This document shows positions 16,524-25,230 of a stretch of DNA of 45,520 nt, in pieces. The notes beneath the pieces were generated by a model. That model was not told where the DNA came from, did not search any database, and worked only from the letters and a program-made list of their open reading frames with translations. Source of the stretch: Actinomycetes bacterium (GTDB taxonomy: Bacteria > Actinomycetota > Acidimicrobiia > Acidimicrobiales > Bog-793); the NCBI GenBank assembly GCA_021796535.1, contig JAKABW010000015.1, positions 1-45,520 of the forward strand. Reading direction: 5' to 3'. The position numbers were made by a program, and so were the translations under genes. Each line of letters begins with the position of its first letter. The stretch's first letter is position 1.

Positions 16524-16985
16524 ATGGATGCAAGAAAAGACTTAGAACGACGGGTCATGACGGCCGCACGGGACCAGGGGATCGGTTCGGTGTTGTTCCG
16601 CAACGCCGTCGGCCGCAAACTCGGACTCAACGTAACGGACAATGAGTGCCTGAGTTTCTTGACCATAAAAGGTCAGGCGACTCCTTCAGAACTGGCGCGC
16701 TATACCGGTCTCACGACCGGTTCGACCACCGCGATGCTGGACAGGTTGGAAAAAGCCGGATTTATCACCCGCGAACCAAACCCCCGAGACAGACGCGGCG
16801 CATTGATTGGAGTCAACAGAAAGTGGCTGGAAAAAGCCGGTCCGCTGGTTGCGGGAATACAAAAAGCCCATGCGGACCTGATCGGCGGTTACACGGACGA
16901 ACAACTCGCCACAATTGTCGATTTCTTGGTGCGCTTTACGGACAATGTCCGACAACAGGTAAGCCTAATCGACAAAAAGACCTGA
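16524..16985 (+). CDS. MarR family transcriptional regulator
   Basis: A 153-residue winged-helix regulator, probably a dimer. The order is helix 1 (MDARKDLERRVMTAARDQG), TPSELARYTGLTTGSTTAMLDRLEKAGFI as helix-turn-helix near 52-82 (cited in part), and the wing NPRDRRGALIGV near 86-97 with the conserved DxR. The C-terminal helix is a dimer arm. ATG 16524 is chosen because the frame upstream runs through the promoter and operator. The signal it responds to cannot be read. The perfect palindrome at 16490-16504 is its likely site. Confidence 0.9.
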   Translation: MDARKDLERRVMTAARDQGIGSVLFRNAVGRKLGLNVTDNECLSFLTIKGQATPSELARYTGLTTGSTTAMLDRLEKAGFITREPNPRDRRGALIGVNRKWLEKAGPLVAGIQKAHADLIGGYTDEQLATIVDFLVRFTDNVRQQVSLIDKKT

Positions 16986-17121
16986 TATGAGAGCCGGATA
17001 CTCCACCGGCAACAAACTCTCTGGCAAACTGGTTTTGGGTTTAGGACGCCGAGTCGGACGGGGAATCAAAGCGGCCGTGCCGGGCCGCGGAAGTCGGGGG
17101 GCTTCTTTTCCCGGTTGCCGG

Positions 17122-17176
17122 ACGGCTTTGATAGTTCGGACACCGGGGGGACCGGGTAAGGTTGCTTTTTCGGAAG
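17122..17176 (+). pseudogene. Degenerate fragment of murT (55-bp segment repeated 809 bases downstream)
   Basis: Bases 17122-17176 align without gaps to 17931-17985 inside murT: 49 of 55 match by my count, and the last 28 are identical (17149-17176 and 17958-17985). In the plus frame 16987-17244 the fragment reads TALIVRTPGGPGKVAFSEAA, against TAFIVQALGGPGKVAFSEEG in MurT. The rest of that frame has no P-loop or other MurT motif, so it is most likely a decayed partial copy of murT rather than a gene. The surrounding 16986-17379 has no other supportable gene. Confidence 0.6.
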
Positions 17177-17379
17177 CGGCGGGAACTTCTTCGGACAGGC
17201 CCTGCCGTCTCCGCTCGGGTATGCGAAAACTTCTTGCCCCATGACTTTGCCGCCGTCATCCCGCAAAAGAGAACGAGACATCAACACGAAACATGATAAA
17301 AATCGAGTGCCGTTTTATTTGTGTTCGGGCGGATAAAGTCTTGCGTTCTTCCAAAGTTTTTTCCGCAAAATCAATATTT

Positions 17380-17586
17380 ATGACAACCGTTGCCCATAAT
17401 GCTTTGACCGAAAAACTTTCCCGCGACACAATTTATCCGGTATCCAAAGAGACAAAACAGACGCTGCTTTCCCAAAAAGAGAGAGTGGAAAATATTATGT
17501 TGCACAAAGGCAAAGCGGGTAATAGCATTACGATCTTCCGACACCCGGGAGCGCACTGCGCCGCATATATCACACGGACGCAATAA
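17380..17586 (+). CDS. Small hypothetical protein
   Basis: A 68-residue frame (MTTVAHNALTEK..., ending AYITRTQ) with codon use like its neighbours but no recognisable domain, membrane segment or clear ribosome site. A longer version would start at 17293. It lies between the murT fragment and the murT-gatD promoter region. It may be chance or a remnant; I do not recognise it. Confidence 0.25.
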   Translation: MTTVAHNALTEKLSRDTIYPVSKETKQTLLSQKERVENIMLHKGKAGNSITIFRHPGAHCAAYITRTQ

Positions 17587-17628
17587 CTCTAAATACATGT
17601 TACGGACAAGAAGCGCAGCTCCTGGATA

Positions 17629-17657
17629 TACATTTCTTTGCTTTAAACTGATACAAT
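17629..17657 (+). promoter_or_regulatory. Candidate promoter of murT-gatD
   Basis: TACAAT at 17652-17657 is a good -10. TACATT 17 bases upstream is a poor -35. It is placed about 70 bases before the start codon. Confidence 0.35.
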
Positions 17658-17723
17658 AAACACAGGTTCGGAGAATAAGCAAAAATACCGGTCTTGCAAT
17701 CAAAAAGGAGTATCCTTTATCAA

Positions 17724-19883
17724 GTGTCTTCTCATAGAATGAATCGAAGGTCAAAATTAGCCACCACCGCAGCCGGACTCTTGAGCAAAGCTTCGAGAGC
17801 ATTCGGCTTGGGAGCCGGATCAACCGTGGGCGGACGGGCGGGCCTTTTGGTCGATCCGCACCTGCTCTCCACTCTCTCCCAAAGCAGAACCATAACCCTC
17901 GTCAGCGGTACCAACGGCAAAACGACGACAACGGCTTTTATCGTTCAGGCACTGGGAGGACCGGGTAAGGTTGCTTTTTCGGAAGAAGGCGCCAATCTGC
18001 CGCCCGGCATAGTGGCAGCTTTAACGGACGCTTCCCCGGGAATTCCCGCCGTTTTGGAAGTCGATGAAGCTTATGTGCCGGAGGTTTTGAAAGAAACTTC
18101 CCCGCGGGTGGTACTGCTTTCCAACCTTTCACGAGATCAGCTGGACAGGACAAACGAAGTAAGACTCCTGACACAACGCTGGCACGACATGCTTACCGAC
18201 TATAAAGGAACGGTAATCGCCAATGCCGACGACCCGCTGGTAACGTGGGCGACCATGGAAGCCGCCAACGTAAAATTTGTGGCCGTGGGAGGGCTTTGGC
18301 ACAAAGACGCACACCACTGTCCCAAGTGTGATTCTTCCATTGTTTTCAAGACCGAAGCCACATCGTCCATTCTTTTGTCCACGGAATCGCAAAATTACTA
18401 CGACTGGCATTGCTCTTCCTGCGACTTGCGCAAACCGGACACCGTCGGCAAACTGACAGAAAGCGGTCTGGAGCTGCCAGACGGCACAGTCCTGCCGATC
18501 AACTTGCTGTTGCCCGGCAGATTCAACAAAGCGAATGCCGTGTTGGGCGTATTTGCGGCCAAAGAACTGGGAATACCTTTTGAAACATCGCTGGCCGAAA
18601 TGGCAAAATTGGAAACCGTTGCCGGAAGGTTTTCCACCGTGGACATTGACAATATAAAAGTCAAATTGATGCTGGCCAAGAATCCCGCCGGATGGACGGA
18701 GATGATAGCCGAACTGAAAAAAAGCACGGCGCCCATAGTCATAGGAATCAACTCCAAAATAGCCGACGGGCTGGATCCTTCCTGGCTCTACGACGTACCT
18801 TTCGAAGAACTGCACATGCGTGAAATAGTGGCCACCGGAGAACGGGCCAGGGATCTCGGCGTCAGACTTCGCCATGCCAACGTCAATTACCACGTAGAAC
18901 CGGATCTTGCCGCAGCCGTAAAACTCATCCGCTCTCGGACGGTTGACTTCGTGGGGAATTATACGGCATTCCAAGACATCAGAAAAGTCGCCGAAGAGCA
19001 GGAGGGTCAGGAGGGCGTCTTTACGGCCTACCAGAACCGCAAGATAACGCATACCGACGGAAGACCGGCTTCGCCCGCCTATACCCCGGTGCCGGTTCCG
19101 AAAACTTCTCTTTCCGATTCCAAGCTCACCATAGTTCTCGTACACCCCGATCTTCTGGGAACTTATGCCGACTCCGGCAACGCGACGGTGCTGAAAGACA
19201 GAGCCTTATGGCGCGGAATCCGGGCCGAAGTCATCCACGTAGACTCCGACATGGCAATACCCGAAACCGGCAACATCTACCTTTTCGGAGGGGGGGAAGA
19301 CGGACCGCAGCTCCGGGCGGCTTCTCTCATCAAAGCCAGCGGCATCAAAAGAGCGGTGGCCTCGGGTGCCGTCGTGCTGGCGGTCTGTGCCGGATTCCAA
19401 ATTATGGGCGAATCCTTCGTCGGTCCGGACGACAAGTTGATTGACGGTCTTTCCATGATAGACGCCCGCACCATACGTTCCACCTCGGCCAGGGCGGTCG
19501 GAGAGGTCGTGACGGAATCGACCATAAAAGAGATCGGATTTCTGACGGGATTTGAAAACCACGCCGGAAAGACAATTCTTGGCAAAGGGACAAGACCTTT
19601 GGGCAACGTAATAAAAGGCATGGGCAACAACGAAAGCGGCAGCGAAGGCGCCATAGAAAATAAAATTATCTGCAGCTACATGCACGGTCCCATACTCGCC
19701 CGCAATCCGGCTTTGGCCGATTACTTATTGCAACTTGCCACTTCAGAAAAGCTTTCCGCCTTGGACAACTCCATGGAAGAGACACTCAGGGCCGAAAGAT
19801 TCAGCGGCATCGACCTGACGCAGAAAAAAGCGTCGAATATGTTCAGCACGGGAAAACAAACTCCCACCCATCGTAAAAAGTAA
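17724..19883 (+). CDS. MurT-GatD fusion: lipid II isoglutaminyl synthase in a single chain
   Basis: Amidates the D-Glu of the peptidoglycan stem to D-isoglutamine, at the cytoplasmic face. In known systems MurT (Mur-ligase-like) and GatD (glutamine amidotransferase) are separate partners; here one 719-residue frame holds both. MurT, residues about 15-425: P-loop SGTNGKTTT (61-69), a four-Cys zinc ribbon (CPKC about 199-202 and CSSC 230-233), NPAG (320-323) and DGLDPSW (348-354) of the DUF1727 domain. After a linker of about 45 residues, GatD (about 467-680) has the nucleophile in AVCAGFQIMG (Cys555) and the His in YMHGPILARNPALADYLL (His654). AAGGAG at 17705-17710 favours GTG 17724; ATG 17739 matches the family N-terminus better. 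No stop or frameshift lies between the domains. Confidence 0.93.
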   Translation: MSSHRMNRRSKLATTAAGLLSKASRAFGLGAGSTVGGRAGLLVDPHLLSTLSQSRTITLVSGTNGKTTTTAFIVQALGGPGKVAFSEEGANLPPGIVAALTDASPGIPAVLEVDEAYVPEVLKETSPRVVLLSNLSRDQLDRTNEVRLLTQRWHDMLTDYKGTVIANADDPLVTWATMEAANVKFVAVGGLWHKDAHHCPKCDSSIVFKTEATSSILLSTESQNYYDWHCSSCDLRKPDTVGKLTESGLELPDGTVLPINLLLPGRFNKANAVLGVFAAKELGIPFETSLAEMAKLETVAGRFSTVDIDNIKVKLMLAKNPAGWTEMIAELKKSTAPIVIGINSKIADGLDPSWLYDVPFEELHMREIVATGERARDLGVRLRHANVNYHVEPDLAAAVKLIRSRTVDFVGNYTAFQDIRKVAEEQEGQEGVFTAYQNRKITHTDGRPASPAYTPVPVPKTSLSDSKLTIVLVHPDLLGTYADSGNATVLKDRALWRGIRAEVIHVDSDMAIPETGNIYLFGGGEDGPQLRAASLIKASGIKRAVASGAVVLAVCAGFQIMGESFVGPDDKLIDGLSMIDARTIRSTSARAVGEVVTESTIKEIGFLTGFENHAGKTILGKGTRPLGNVIKGMGNNESGSEGAIENKIICSYMHGPILARNPALADYLLQLATSEKLSALDNSMEETLRAERFSGIDLTQKKASNMFSTGKQTPTHRKK

Positions 19884-19951
19884 ACGTCTGTCGCAGAAGC
19901 CGGTTGGAAAAGCTTCCCAACCCGCCGACACCAAAAGGCTGATCCACGGAT

Positions 19952-19980
19952 TTGATACTCCGGCCGGATACATATATAAT
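19952..19980 (+). promoter_or_regulatory. Near-consensus promoter of the heme O synthase gene
   Basis: TTGATA (19952-19957) and TATAAT (19975-19980) are exactly 17 bases apart, with transcription expected near 19987. This is the best sigma-70-like promoter in the window, and it separates ctaB from murT-gatD. Confidence 0.8.
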
Positions 19981-20022
19981 TCTGACATTCCCGAAAAGGC
20001 ACAAGACTAAGGCAAATTGAGC

Positions 20023-20946
20023 ATGAGGCAACAGGTTGAATTGAGAGTACCGGCAAACGAGATCGCCACGCCTTTGCCCCTGGCCAAACTTTCGGCATAC
20101 GTTGCCCTTACGAAACCCAGAATCATTGAGCTGTTGCTTATTACCACAGTTCCTACCATGTTCGTGGCATCCAAACATATTCCGTCTTTTGCCGTTGTGA
20201 TCCTGACGGTCATAGGCGGGGCCTTGGCGGCGGGCGGGGCCAATGCGTTCAATATGGTTTACGACATGGACATCGATAAAATCATGAAGCGCACCAGCAA
20301 CCGACCTCTGGTAACGGGTCAGATAACCCCAAAAGCGGCCATTGTATTTGCCTTTTCGTTGGAGCTGGCCTCCTTCCTGCTCTTCTGGCAAACGGTCAAC
20401 CTGCTTTCCGGCGTACTTGCCGTAGTCGCAACCTGCTTTTATGTCCTTATTTATACGATGTGGCTTAAAAGAAGCACTTCCCAAAACATAGTTATCGGGG
20501 GAGCCGCCGGTGCCGTTCCCGTACTCGTCGGCTGGACGGCAGTAACGGATCATCTCAGCTGGACGGCCTTGGTTCTGTTCCTGGTCATCTTTTTCTGGAC
20601 TCCTCCGCACTTTTGGGCCTTGGCCCTCAAGTATAAAGACGATTATCGGGCCGCCAACGTTCCGATGCTTCCTGCCGTCAGCAACCCCAAAAAGGTGCTT
20701 CTCAATATACAAATTTATACCTTGATACTTTTTGGAATAAGCCTGGCCATCGCGCCGGTGGGCCATCTGGGGGCTGTATTTTTCTCCGTTACCGTTGTTC
20801 TGGGTCTGATTTTCTGTTACAAAACATTTACCCTGAACAAAGACCTGAGTGAAAAAAATGCTATGCGGCTTTTCGGTTACTCAATTACCTACCTTAGCGT
20901 ATTGTTTGTGGCCATGGGGATAACGGCCGTTGTCCTGCATCCCTGA
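20023..20946 (+). CDS. ctaB: Protoheme IX farnesyltransferase (heme O synthase)
   Basis: Membrane prenyltransferase that adds farnesyl to heme b to make heme O, for heme-copper terminal oxidases. The 307-residue UbiA-family protein has LTKPRIIELLLITTVPTM near 28-45, the first Asp-rich site NAFNMVYDMDIDKIMKRTSNRPL near 75-97 (cited in part) and WTPPHFWALALKYKDDYRAANVPMLP near 186-211 with the second polar site. About nine hydrophobic segments follow the UbiA pattern. ATG 20023 is chosen; an in-frame TTG at 20017 is possible, with AAGG upstream serving either. Cytochrome oxidase genes are not in the window. Confidence 0.94.
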   Translation: MRQQVELRVPANEIATPLPLAKLSAYVALTKPRIIELLLITTVPTMFVASKHIPSFAVVILTVIGGALAAGGANAFNMVYDMDIDKIMKRTSNRPLVTGQITPKAAIVFAFSLELASFLLFWQTVNLLSGVLAVVATCFYVLIYTMWLKRSTSQNIVIGGAAGAVPVLVGWTAVTDHLSWTALVLFLVIFFWTPPHFWALALKYKDDYRAANVPMLPAVSNPKKVLLNIQIYTLILFGISLAIAPVGHLGAVFFSVTVVLGLIFCYKTFTLNKDLSEKNAMRLFGYSITYLSVLFVAMGITAVVLHP

Positions 20947-21175
20947 TGTCCCCCGAATGCCCATATCCGGACACCGGCTGCAAGAAATAGACAATGTTTC
21001 TTACAAAACGTCTGTGTCGACAAACAACTGCTTTGGCGACCGGAGCGGATAAAATTGCCAAGGACCCGCTCCCCTGGCCGACTGTCGGCTTCACCTAAAG
21101 ATTGCGTCATAAACAATCCCGACGGCTCTTCGGCTAATATGACTTATGACTGATTATTCGAGACGGAGATAGTAC

Positions 21176-24100
21176 ATGAGAAAAAAAGCCGGTTCCAAAA
21201 AAGTAATAACCGTCCAAATAAATAAGGGACCTTTTGTGGCAATCGTCTCCGTCGTTATAGTTGCCCTTGCTGTGACAGTTGCCGTTATGAGCACTCCGTC
21301 TCAGACAAAGGTTGCCTCTGGCAACAAAAGAGAAGTCGCCCTCAAGACAAAAACCGACGCATTGAACACAAAACCGGCACGGCGGCAGTCTTTGTCCGAC
21401 AGTACGGCCACCACGGCCCCGACCACGACGAATTCCGGGAATCTTGTCTCAAGTTACGCTTCCGGCGTTGCCCACGTGCAGAATCCTTTTGCTCAAGCCG
21501 CGTGGTTTGTCAACCCTTCTTACGTAAAACAGGTGGACTCTTCTTACCTGACGGAGGCAAGCCTCAATCCGTCCTTGGCCAAGCAAATGGAATCCGTGGC
21601 GACGTATCCGACGGCAATTTGGCTGGATTCCATAAATTCCATATACGGGCGCAACGGATCGGACAACGGCTACAGTCTTGCCAAACTCCTCAACGACGCG
21701 CTGCAGGAACAACAAAAAGTCAGACTTCCGGAGGTGGTGGAGCTTGTTATCTACGACATGCCGGGACGTGACTGTGCCGCCCTTGCTTCCAACGGCACCA
21801 TTCCGCTTACCTCAAGCGGGCTGACGACCTACGAAAATAACTTCATCAACCCGATCTACCGGATAATTGCCCAGCCAAAGTACAAAACCCTCAGAATAGT
21901 CACCGTCATAGAACCGGACTCCCTGCCAAATCTGATCACCAACCTCTCGTCCAGCCGGCAATGCGCTTTGGCCCAGTCAACCGGTATTTATACTGCCGCC
22001 GTCGATTATGACCTTGACAAATTCTCACAACTGCCGTACGTGTACAACTACCTGGATATAGGACACTCGGCATGGCTGGGTTGGCCGACCAATTTGAACC
22101 CCGCCGTGCAGCTGTATACCAGCGTGGTGAAAAGCACCACAAAAGGTTTTGCTTCAGTTTCCGGTTTTATCACCGACACCGCCAATTACGTACCCGTCAA
22201 AGAACCTTACATGACCGCCACCGAACAGATAGGCGGACAGCCCGTCGATTCGGCGACTTTCTACCAGTACGACCCCGACATAGACGAGGCCGACTACACC
22301 GCCAATCTCTACAACGCATTCACCCAGAACGGCTGGCCGACGACGGTGGGCTTTATCATCGACACAAGCAGAGACGGCTGGGGCGGACCAAGCAGACCAA
22401 CCGGTCCGAGTACTTCCGCCTCCGTCAATACCTTTGTTGCCCAGTCCAAAATAGACCGGAGGCCATACCGCGGACTTTGGTGCAATCAGGCGGGAGCCGG
22501 AATGGGCTACAGACCCCAAGCTAACCCCAAAGGATACCCCGATTCTCATTTGCAGGCTTTTGTGTGGGTGAAGCCGCCGGGACAGTCGGACGGTGCCGGC
22601 AAATACATACCCAACACCCAGGGTAAAAAATTTGATCCGAACTGCAGCAGCACTTATCAGGAAAACGAATACGGCTACGTTGGCTCCTCCAATGCTTTGC
22701 CGAATGCCCCCCTGGCCGGCGCGTGGTTTAAAGCGCAATTCAAGCAACTGGTGGAAAATGCCTATCCTCCTATACCCCAATACAAAAATGCCGTGTCGGC
22801 TTTTCAACAACCGCTGCGCGCTTACGTACCGAGCGGAGTGACCCCAGCCGGCAATGCCAAACCAAAAACAACCGGTCACACAACACCTCCGAAGAAAAAA
22901 AACAAAAAAGCTTCCAAATCGGCAAAGAAAAAAACTAGAAAAGTCAAAGTCACCGCCACGACAAAACCCGTTGTGAGCACACGGCCGACGGCCCCGCCGG
23001 CCAAGTACCAAGCGGGGGAAATACCGCTTTGCAAAGGCAGGGCCGGGGTAGGCTACTTCCACACATCCGGCAACCAGATCCTCGATTCACACAATTGTCC
23101 GGTACGGATAGCCGGCGTAAACTGGTACGGCTTTGAAACACCTGACGAAATAGCACACGGACTGTGGACACAGTCTTATCAGGCAATTCTAAATGAAATT
23201 AAAGCCGACGGCTACAACACGATCAGACTGCCTTATTCCGACCAGATGATTCAGTCGCCGATTGTACCCCAAAACATGACTTTTACATCCGGCACCGGAA
23301 CTCCCATCAATACCCAGCTGAAAGGGAAAAACGCTTTTCAGGATCTCGTTATCATAGTTGATTACGCCACCAAAATAGGCTTAAAGGTCATACTTGACCA
23401 GCACCGCAGCAAAGCCGGAGAGAGCGCTTCCTCAAACGGACTGTGGTATGACAGCATTTACAGCACCCAAAACTGGATCAACGACTGGGTTCTGCTGGCC
23501 AAAACATTCAAAAACAACACCAACGTCATCGGAGCCGACCTGCACAACGAACCGCATACCCCATCCGGGATGGCATATTCCAAAGGCGCAACCTGGGGAA
23601 CAGGAGGCAGGAATGACTGGCGGCTGGCTGCCCAGCAAGCAGGGGACGCCATTCTCAAAGTCAATCCGCATTGGTTGATTTTTGTGGAAGGCATCGGGGA
23701 AAACCCGACCACGAACCCGAACAACATCCCGGCCACAGAAAAAGCAAGCAGCAACATGAACGCCACGTGGTGGGGTGGGGATCTGTCGTTGGTAAAGAAG
23801 TACCCGGTGGTCTTGTCCGTGGCTCATCAATTGGTGTACTCGGCTCACGAATACGGTCCGGTCGAATACCAACAGACCTGGTTTAACTCATCCACATCTT
23901 ACAAGACCCTGGAATCCGTATGGAACATGGAATGGGGTTACATCTACCGGGATAAAATAGCGCCGGTCTGGATCGGCGAATTTGGCACGGGCAATACCGC
24001 CGGTGACATTTCTGCCTCGACGCCCGGATCGCAGGGTCAATGGTTTAGCGATTTTGTCACTTACCTGCAACGGCATCCCTTTATATCCTGGACCTATTGG

Positions 24101-24673
24101 GCCGCAAACGGAGAAGACTCCTATGCTCTGCTGAACTCCGACTATTCCGGCATCGCCAATCAAGAAAAGCAAAATCTGCTGCAGACAATTCAATTCCCGT
24201 TGGCCGGCGACGGTAGCCGCACATCTGCCGTCCCGACGCAAAATACAAGTGCTCCGTCCAATACCAACAGCGGTAATCAGGTCACGACGACAACCGCGAC
24301 GCCGCCGACCGCGACGCCGCCGACCGGAGGGTCGCCTGCGGGGACATCGGTTGCTTCCGCCGGCAGCGGACAGTGCAGCGCAACGATAGCCGTTGCGTCA
24401 AAATGGACCAACCAAGGCAGTTCCGCATTTACGGCAAACGGCACCGTACAGGCCAAGTCAACGGTATCGGGATGGCAAATTGACCTGACGCTTCCGCCGG
24501 GTGAGAAGATAACCAATTCTTGGAACGTCGTGCTGTCGGGCAATTCCGGCGCCGTCGTCGCCCGCAACGCGGCTTACAACGGGAACCTGTCTTCGGGGCA
24601 AAGTACCACTTTTGGCTTCCAGGCAACCGTTGCCGGCTCAACGATGCTGCCGAATAACATATCTTGTCAATAG
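21176..24673 (+). CDS. Secreted two-catalytic-domain cellulase, GH6-GH5-CBM2
   Basis: An exported 1165-residue cellulase. Residues 18-40 form a signal or anchor helix, followed by a Thr-rich linker. GH6 (about 100-550): YDMPGRDCAALASNG with Asp199, and VIEPDSLPN with the probable acid Asp248, as in cellobiohydrolase/endoglucanase Cel6. A linker (about 552-610) is rich in Lys, Thr and Pro. GH5 (about 615-1010, like the Acidothermus E1 type): acid/base Glu792 in DLHNEPH and nucleophile Glu935 in WIGEFGT. A Thr/Pro linker (1015-1060) leads to a CBM2 cellulose-binding module (1067-1164) whose end cysteines 1067 and 1164 would pair. GGAGAT precedes the ATG. GH6 attacking chain ends with GH5 cutting inside would suit crystalline cellulose; exo versus endo action of the GH6 is not decided by sequence. 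Confidence 0.93.
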   Translation: MRKKAGSKKVITVQINKGPFVAIVSVVIVALAVTVAVMSTPSQTKVASGNKREVALKTKTDALNTKPARRQSLSDSTATTAPTTTNSGNLVSSYASGVAHVQNPFAQAAWFVNPSYVKQVDSSYLTEASLNPSLAKQMESVATYPTAIWLDSINSIYGRNGSDNGYSLAKLLNDALQEQQKVRLPEVVELVIYDMPGRDCAALASNGTIPLTSSGLTTYENNFINPIYRIIAQPKYKTLRIVTVIEPDSLPNLITNLSSSRQCALAQSTGIYTAAVDYDLDKFSQLPYVYNYLDIGHSAWLGWPTNLNPAVQLYTSVVKSTTKGFASVSGFITDTANYVPVKEPYMTATEQIGGQPVDSATFYQYDPDIDEADYTANLYNAFTQNGWPTTVGFIIDTSRDGWGGPSRPTGPSTSASVNTFVAQSKIDRRPYRGLWCNQAGAGMGYRPQANPKGYPDSHLQAFVWVKPPGQSDGAGKYIPNTQGKKFDPNCSSTYQENEYGYVGSSNALPNAPLAGAWFKAQFKQLVENAYPPIPQYKNAVSAFQQPLRAYVPSGVTPAGNAKPKTTGHTTPPKKKNKKASKSAKKKTRKVKVTATTKPVVSTRPTAPPAKYQAGEIPLCKGRAGVGYFHTSGNQILDSHNCPVRIAGVNWYGFETPDEIAHGLWTQSYQAILNEIKADGYNTIRLPYSDQMIQSPIVPQNMTFTSGTGTPINTQLKGKNAFQDLVIIVDYATKIGLKVILDQHRSKAGESASSNGLWYDSIYSTQNWINDWVLLAKTFKNNTNVIGADLHNEPHTPSGMAYSKGATWGTGGRNDWRLAAQQAGDAILKVNPHWLIFVEGIGENPTTNPNNIPATEKASSNMNATWWGGDLSLVKKYPVVLSVAHQLVYSAHEYGPVEYQQTWFNSSTSYKTLESVWNMEWGYIYRDKIAPVWIGEFGTGNTAGDISASTPGSQGQWFSDFVTYLQRHPFISWTYWAANGEDSYALLNSDYSGIANQEKQNLLQTIQFPLAGDGSRTSAVPTQNTSAPSNTNSGNQVTTTTATPPTATPPTGGSPAGTSVASAGSGQCSATIAVASKWTNQGSSAFTANGTVQAKSTVSGWQIDLTLPPGEKITNSWNVVLSGNSGAVVARNAAYNGNLSSGQSTTFGFQATVAGSTMLPNNISCQ

Positions 24674-24687
24674 ACTGCCCGGGCAGT
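24674..24687 (+). terminator. Palindrome directly after the cellulase stop
   Basis: ACTGCCCGGGCAGT is a perfect 14-base palindrome starting at the base after TAG and followed by TCTTCTC. It may be a compact terminator, or simply slow polymerase; the loop would be very tight. Confidence 0.35.
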
Positions 24688-24796
24688 TCTTCTCACAAGA
24701 TCATTCTGTCCCGAAAAGTCAGATTAATTAAAAGGTCAGGAATACCCAGAACGGTATCTGCGTTGTACCCTCATGTAAAACCGATTTGGAGGAAAA

Positions 24797-25174
24797 ATGA
24801 CTATTATCAATGCGACAAAAGATGACTTTGAAGCAAACATAAGCAAGAACGGAATTGTTTTGGTTGACTTCTGGGCATCTTGGTGCGGTCCATGCCGCAT
24901 GTTTGCGCCGGTGTTTGAAAAATCAGCCGAAGAACACTCGGACATAACTTTCATAAAAGTCGACACGGAGGAAGAATACGAGTTGGCGGGGATGTTTCAA
25001 ATTCAATCGATACCGACACTCATGGCTTTCCGAGACCAAATACTCCTCTACGCACAACCGGGAGCCCTACCTGCGGCAGGTTTGGAAAATCTGATAGAAC
25101 AGATTCAACAGCTGGACATGGACGAGATAAGACAACAGATCGACAAGGAACACCCCGCCCCGGCAAACCAGTGA
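24797..25174 (+). CDS. Thioredoxin
   Basis: A 125-residue cytoplasmic dithiol reductant. The active site FWASWCGPCRMF has Cys30 and Cys33; SIPTLMAF with the cis-Pro is near 74-81. About 20 polar residues extend the C-terminus past the usual fold. The ribosome site GGAGG lies just before the ATG. It heads a plus-strand group with DUF302 and, further on, a CoA-disulfide-reductase/rhodanese protein, so a role in thiol or sulfane-sulfur handling is likely besides general reduction (inference). The inverted repeat ATACC-N6-GGTAT at 24742-24757 upstream may be a regulatory site. Confidence 0.95.
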   Translation: MTIINATKDDFEANISKNGIVLVDFWASWCGPCRMFAPVFEKSAEEHSDITFIKVDTEEEYELAGMFQIQSIPTLMAFRDQILLYAQPGALPAAGLENLIEQIQQLDMDEIRQQIDKEHPAPANQ

Positions 25175-25230
25175 TAAAAACTTTTGCGGTGCGCAAAATA
25201 CAATTGTAAACAACGCGACAGGGAGGAATA

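Noticed and set aside
18129-19145. Long minus-strand frame inside murT-gatD
   Set aside because: Shadow of the MurT coding strand without family motifs.
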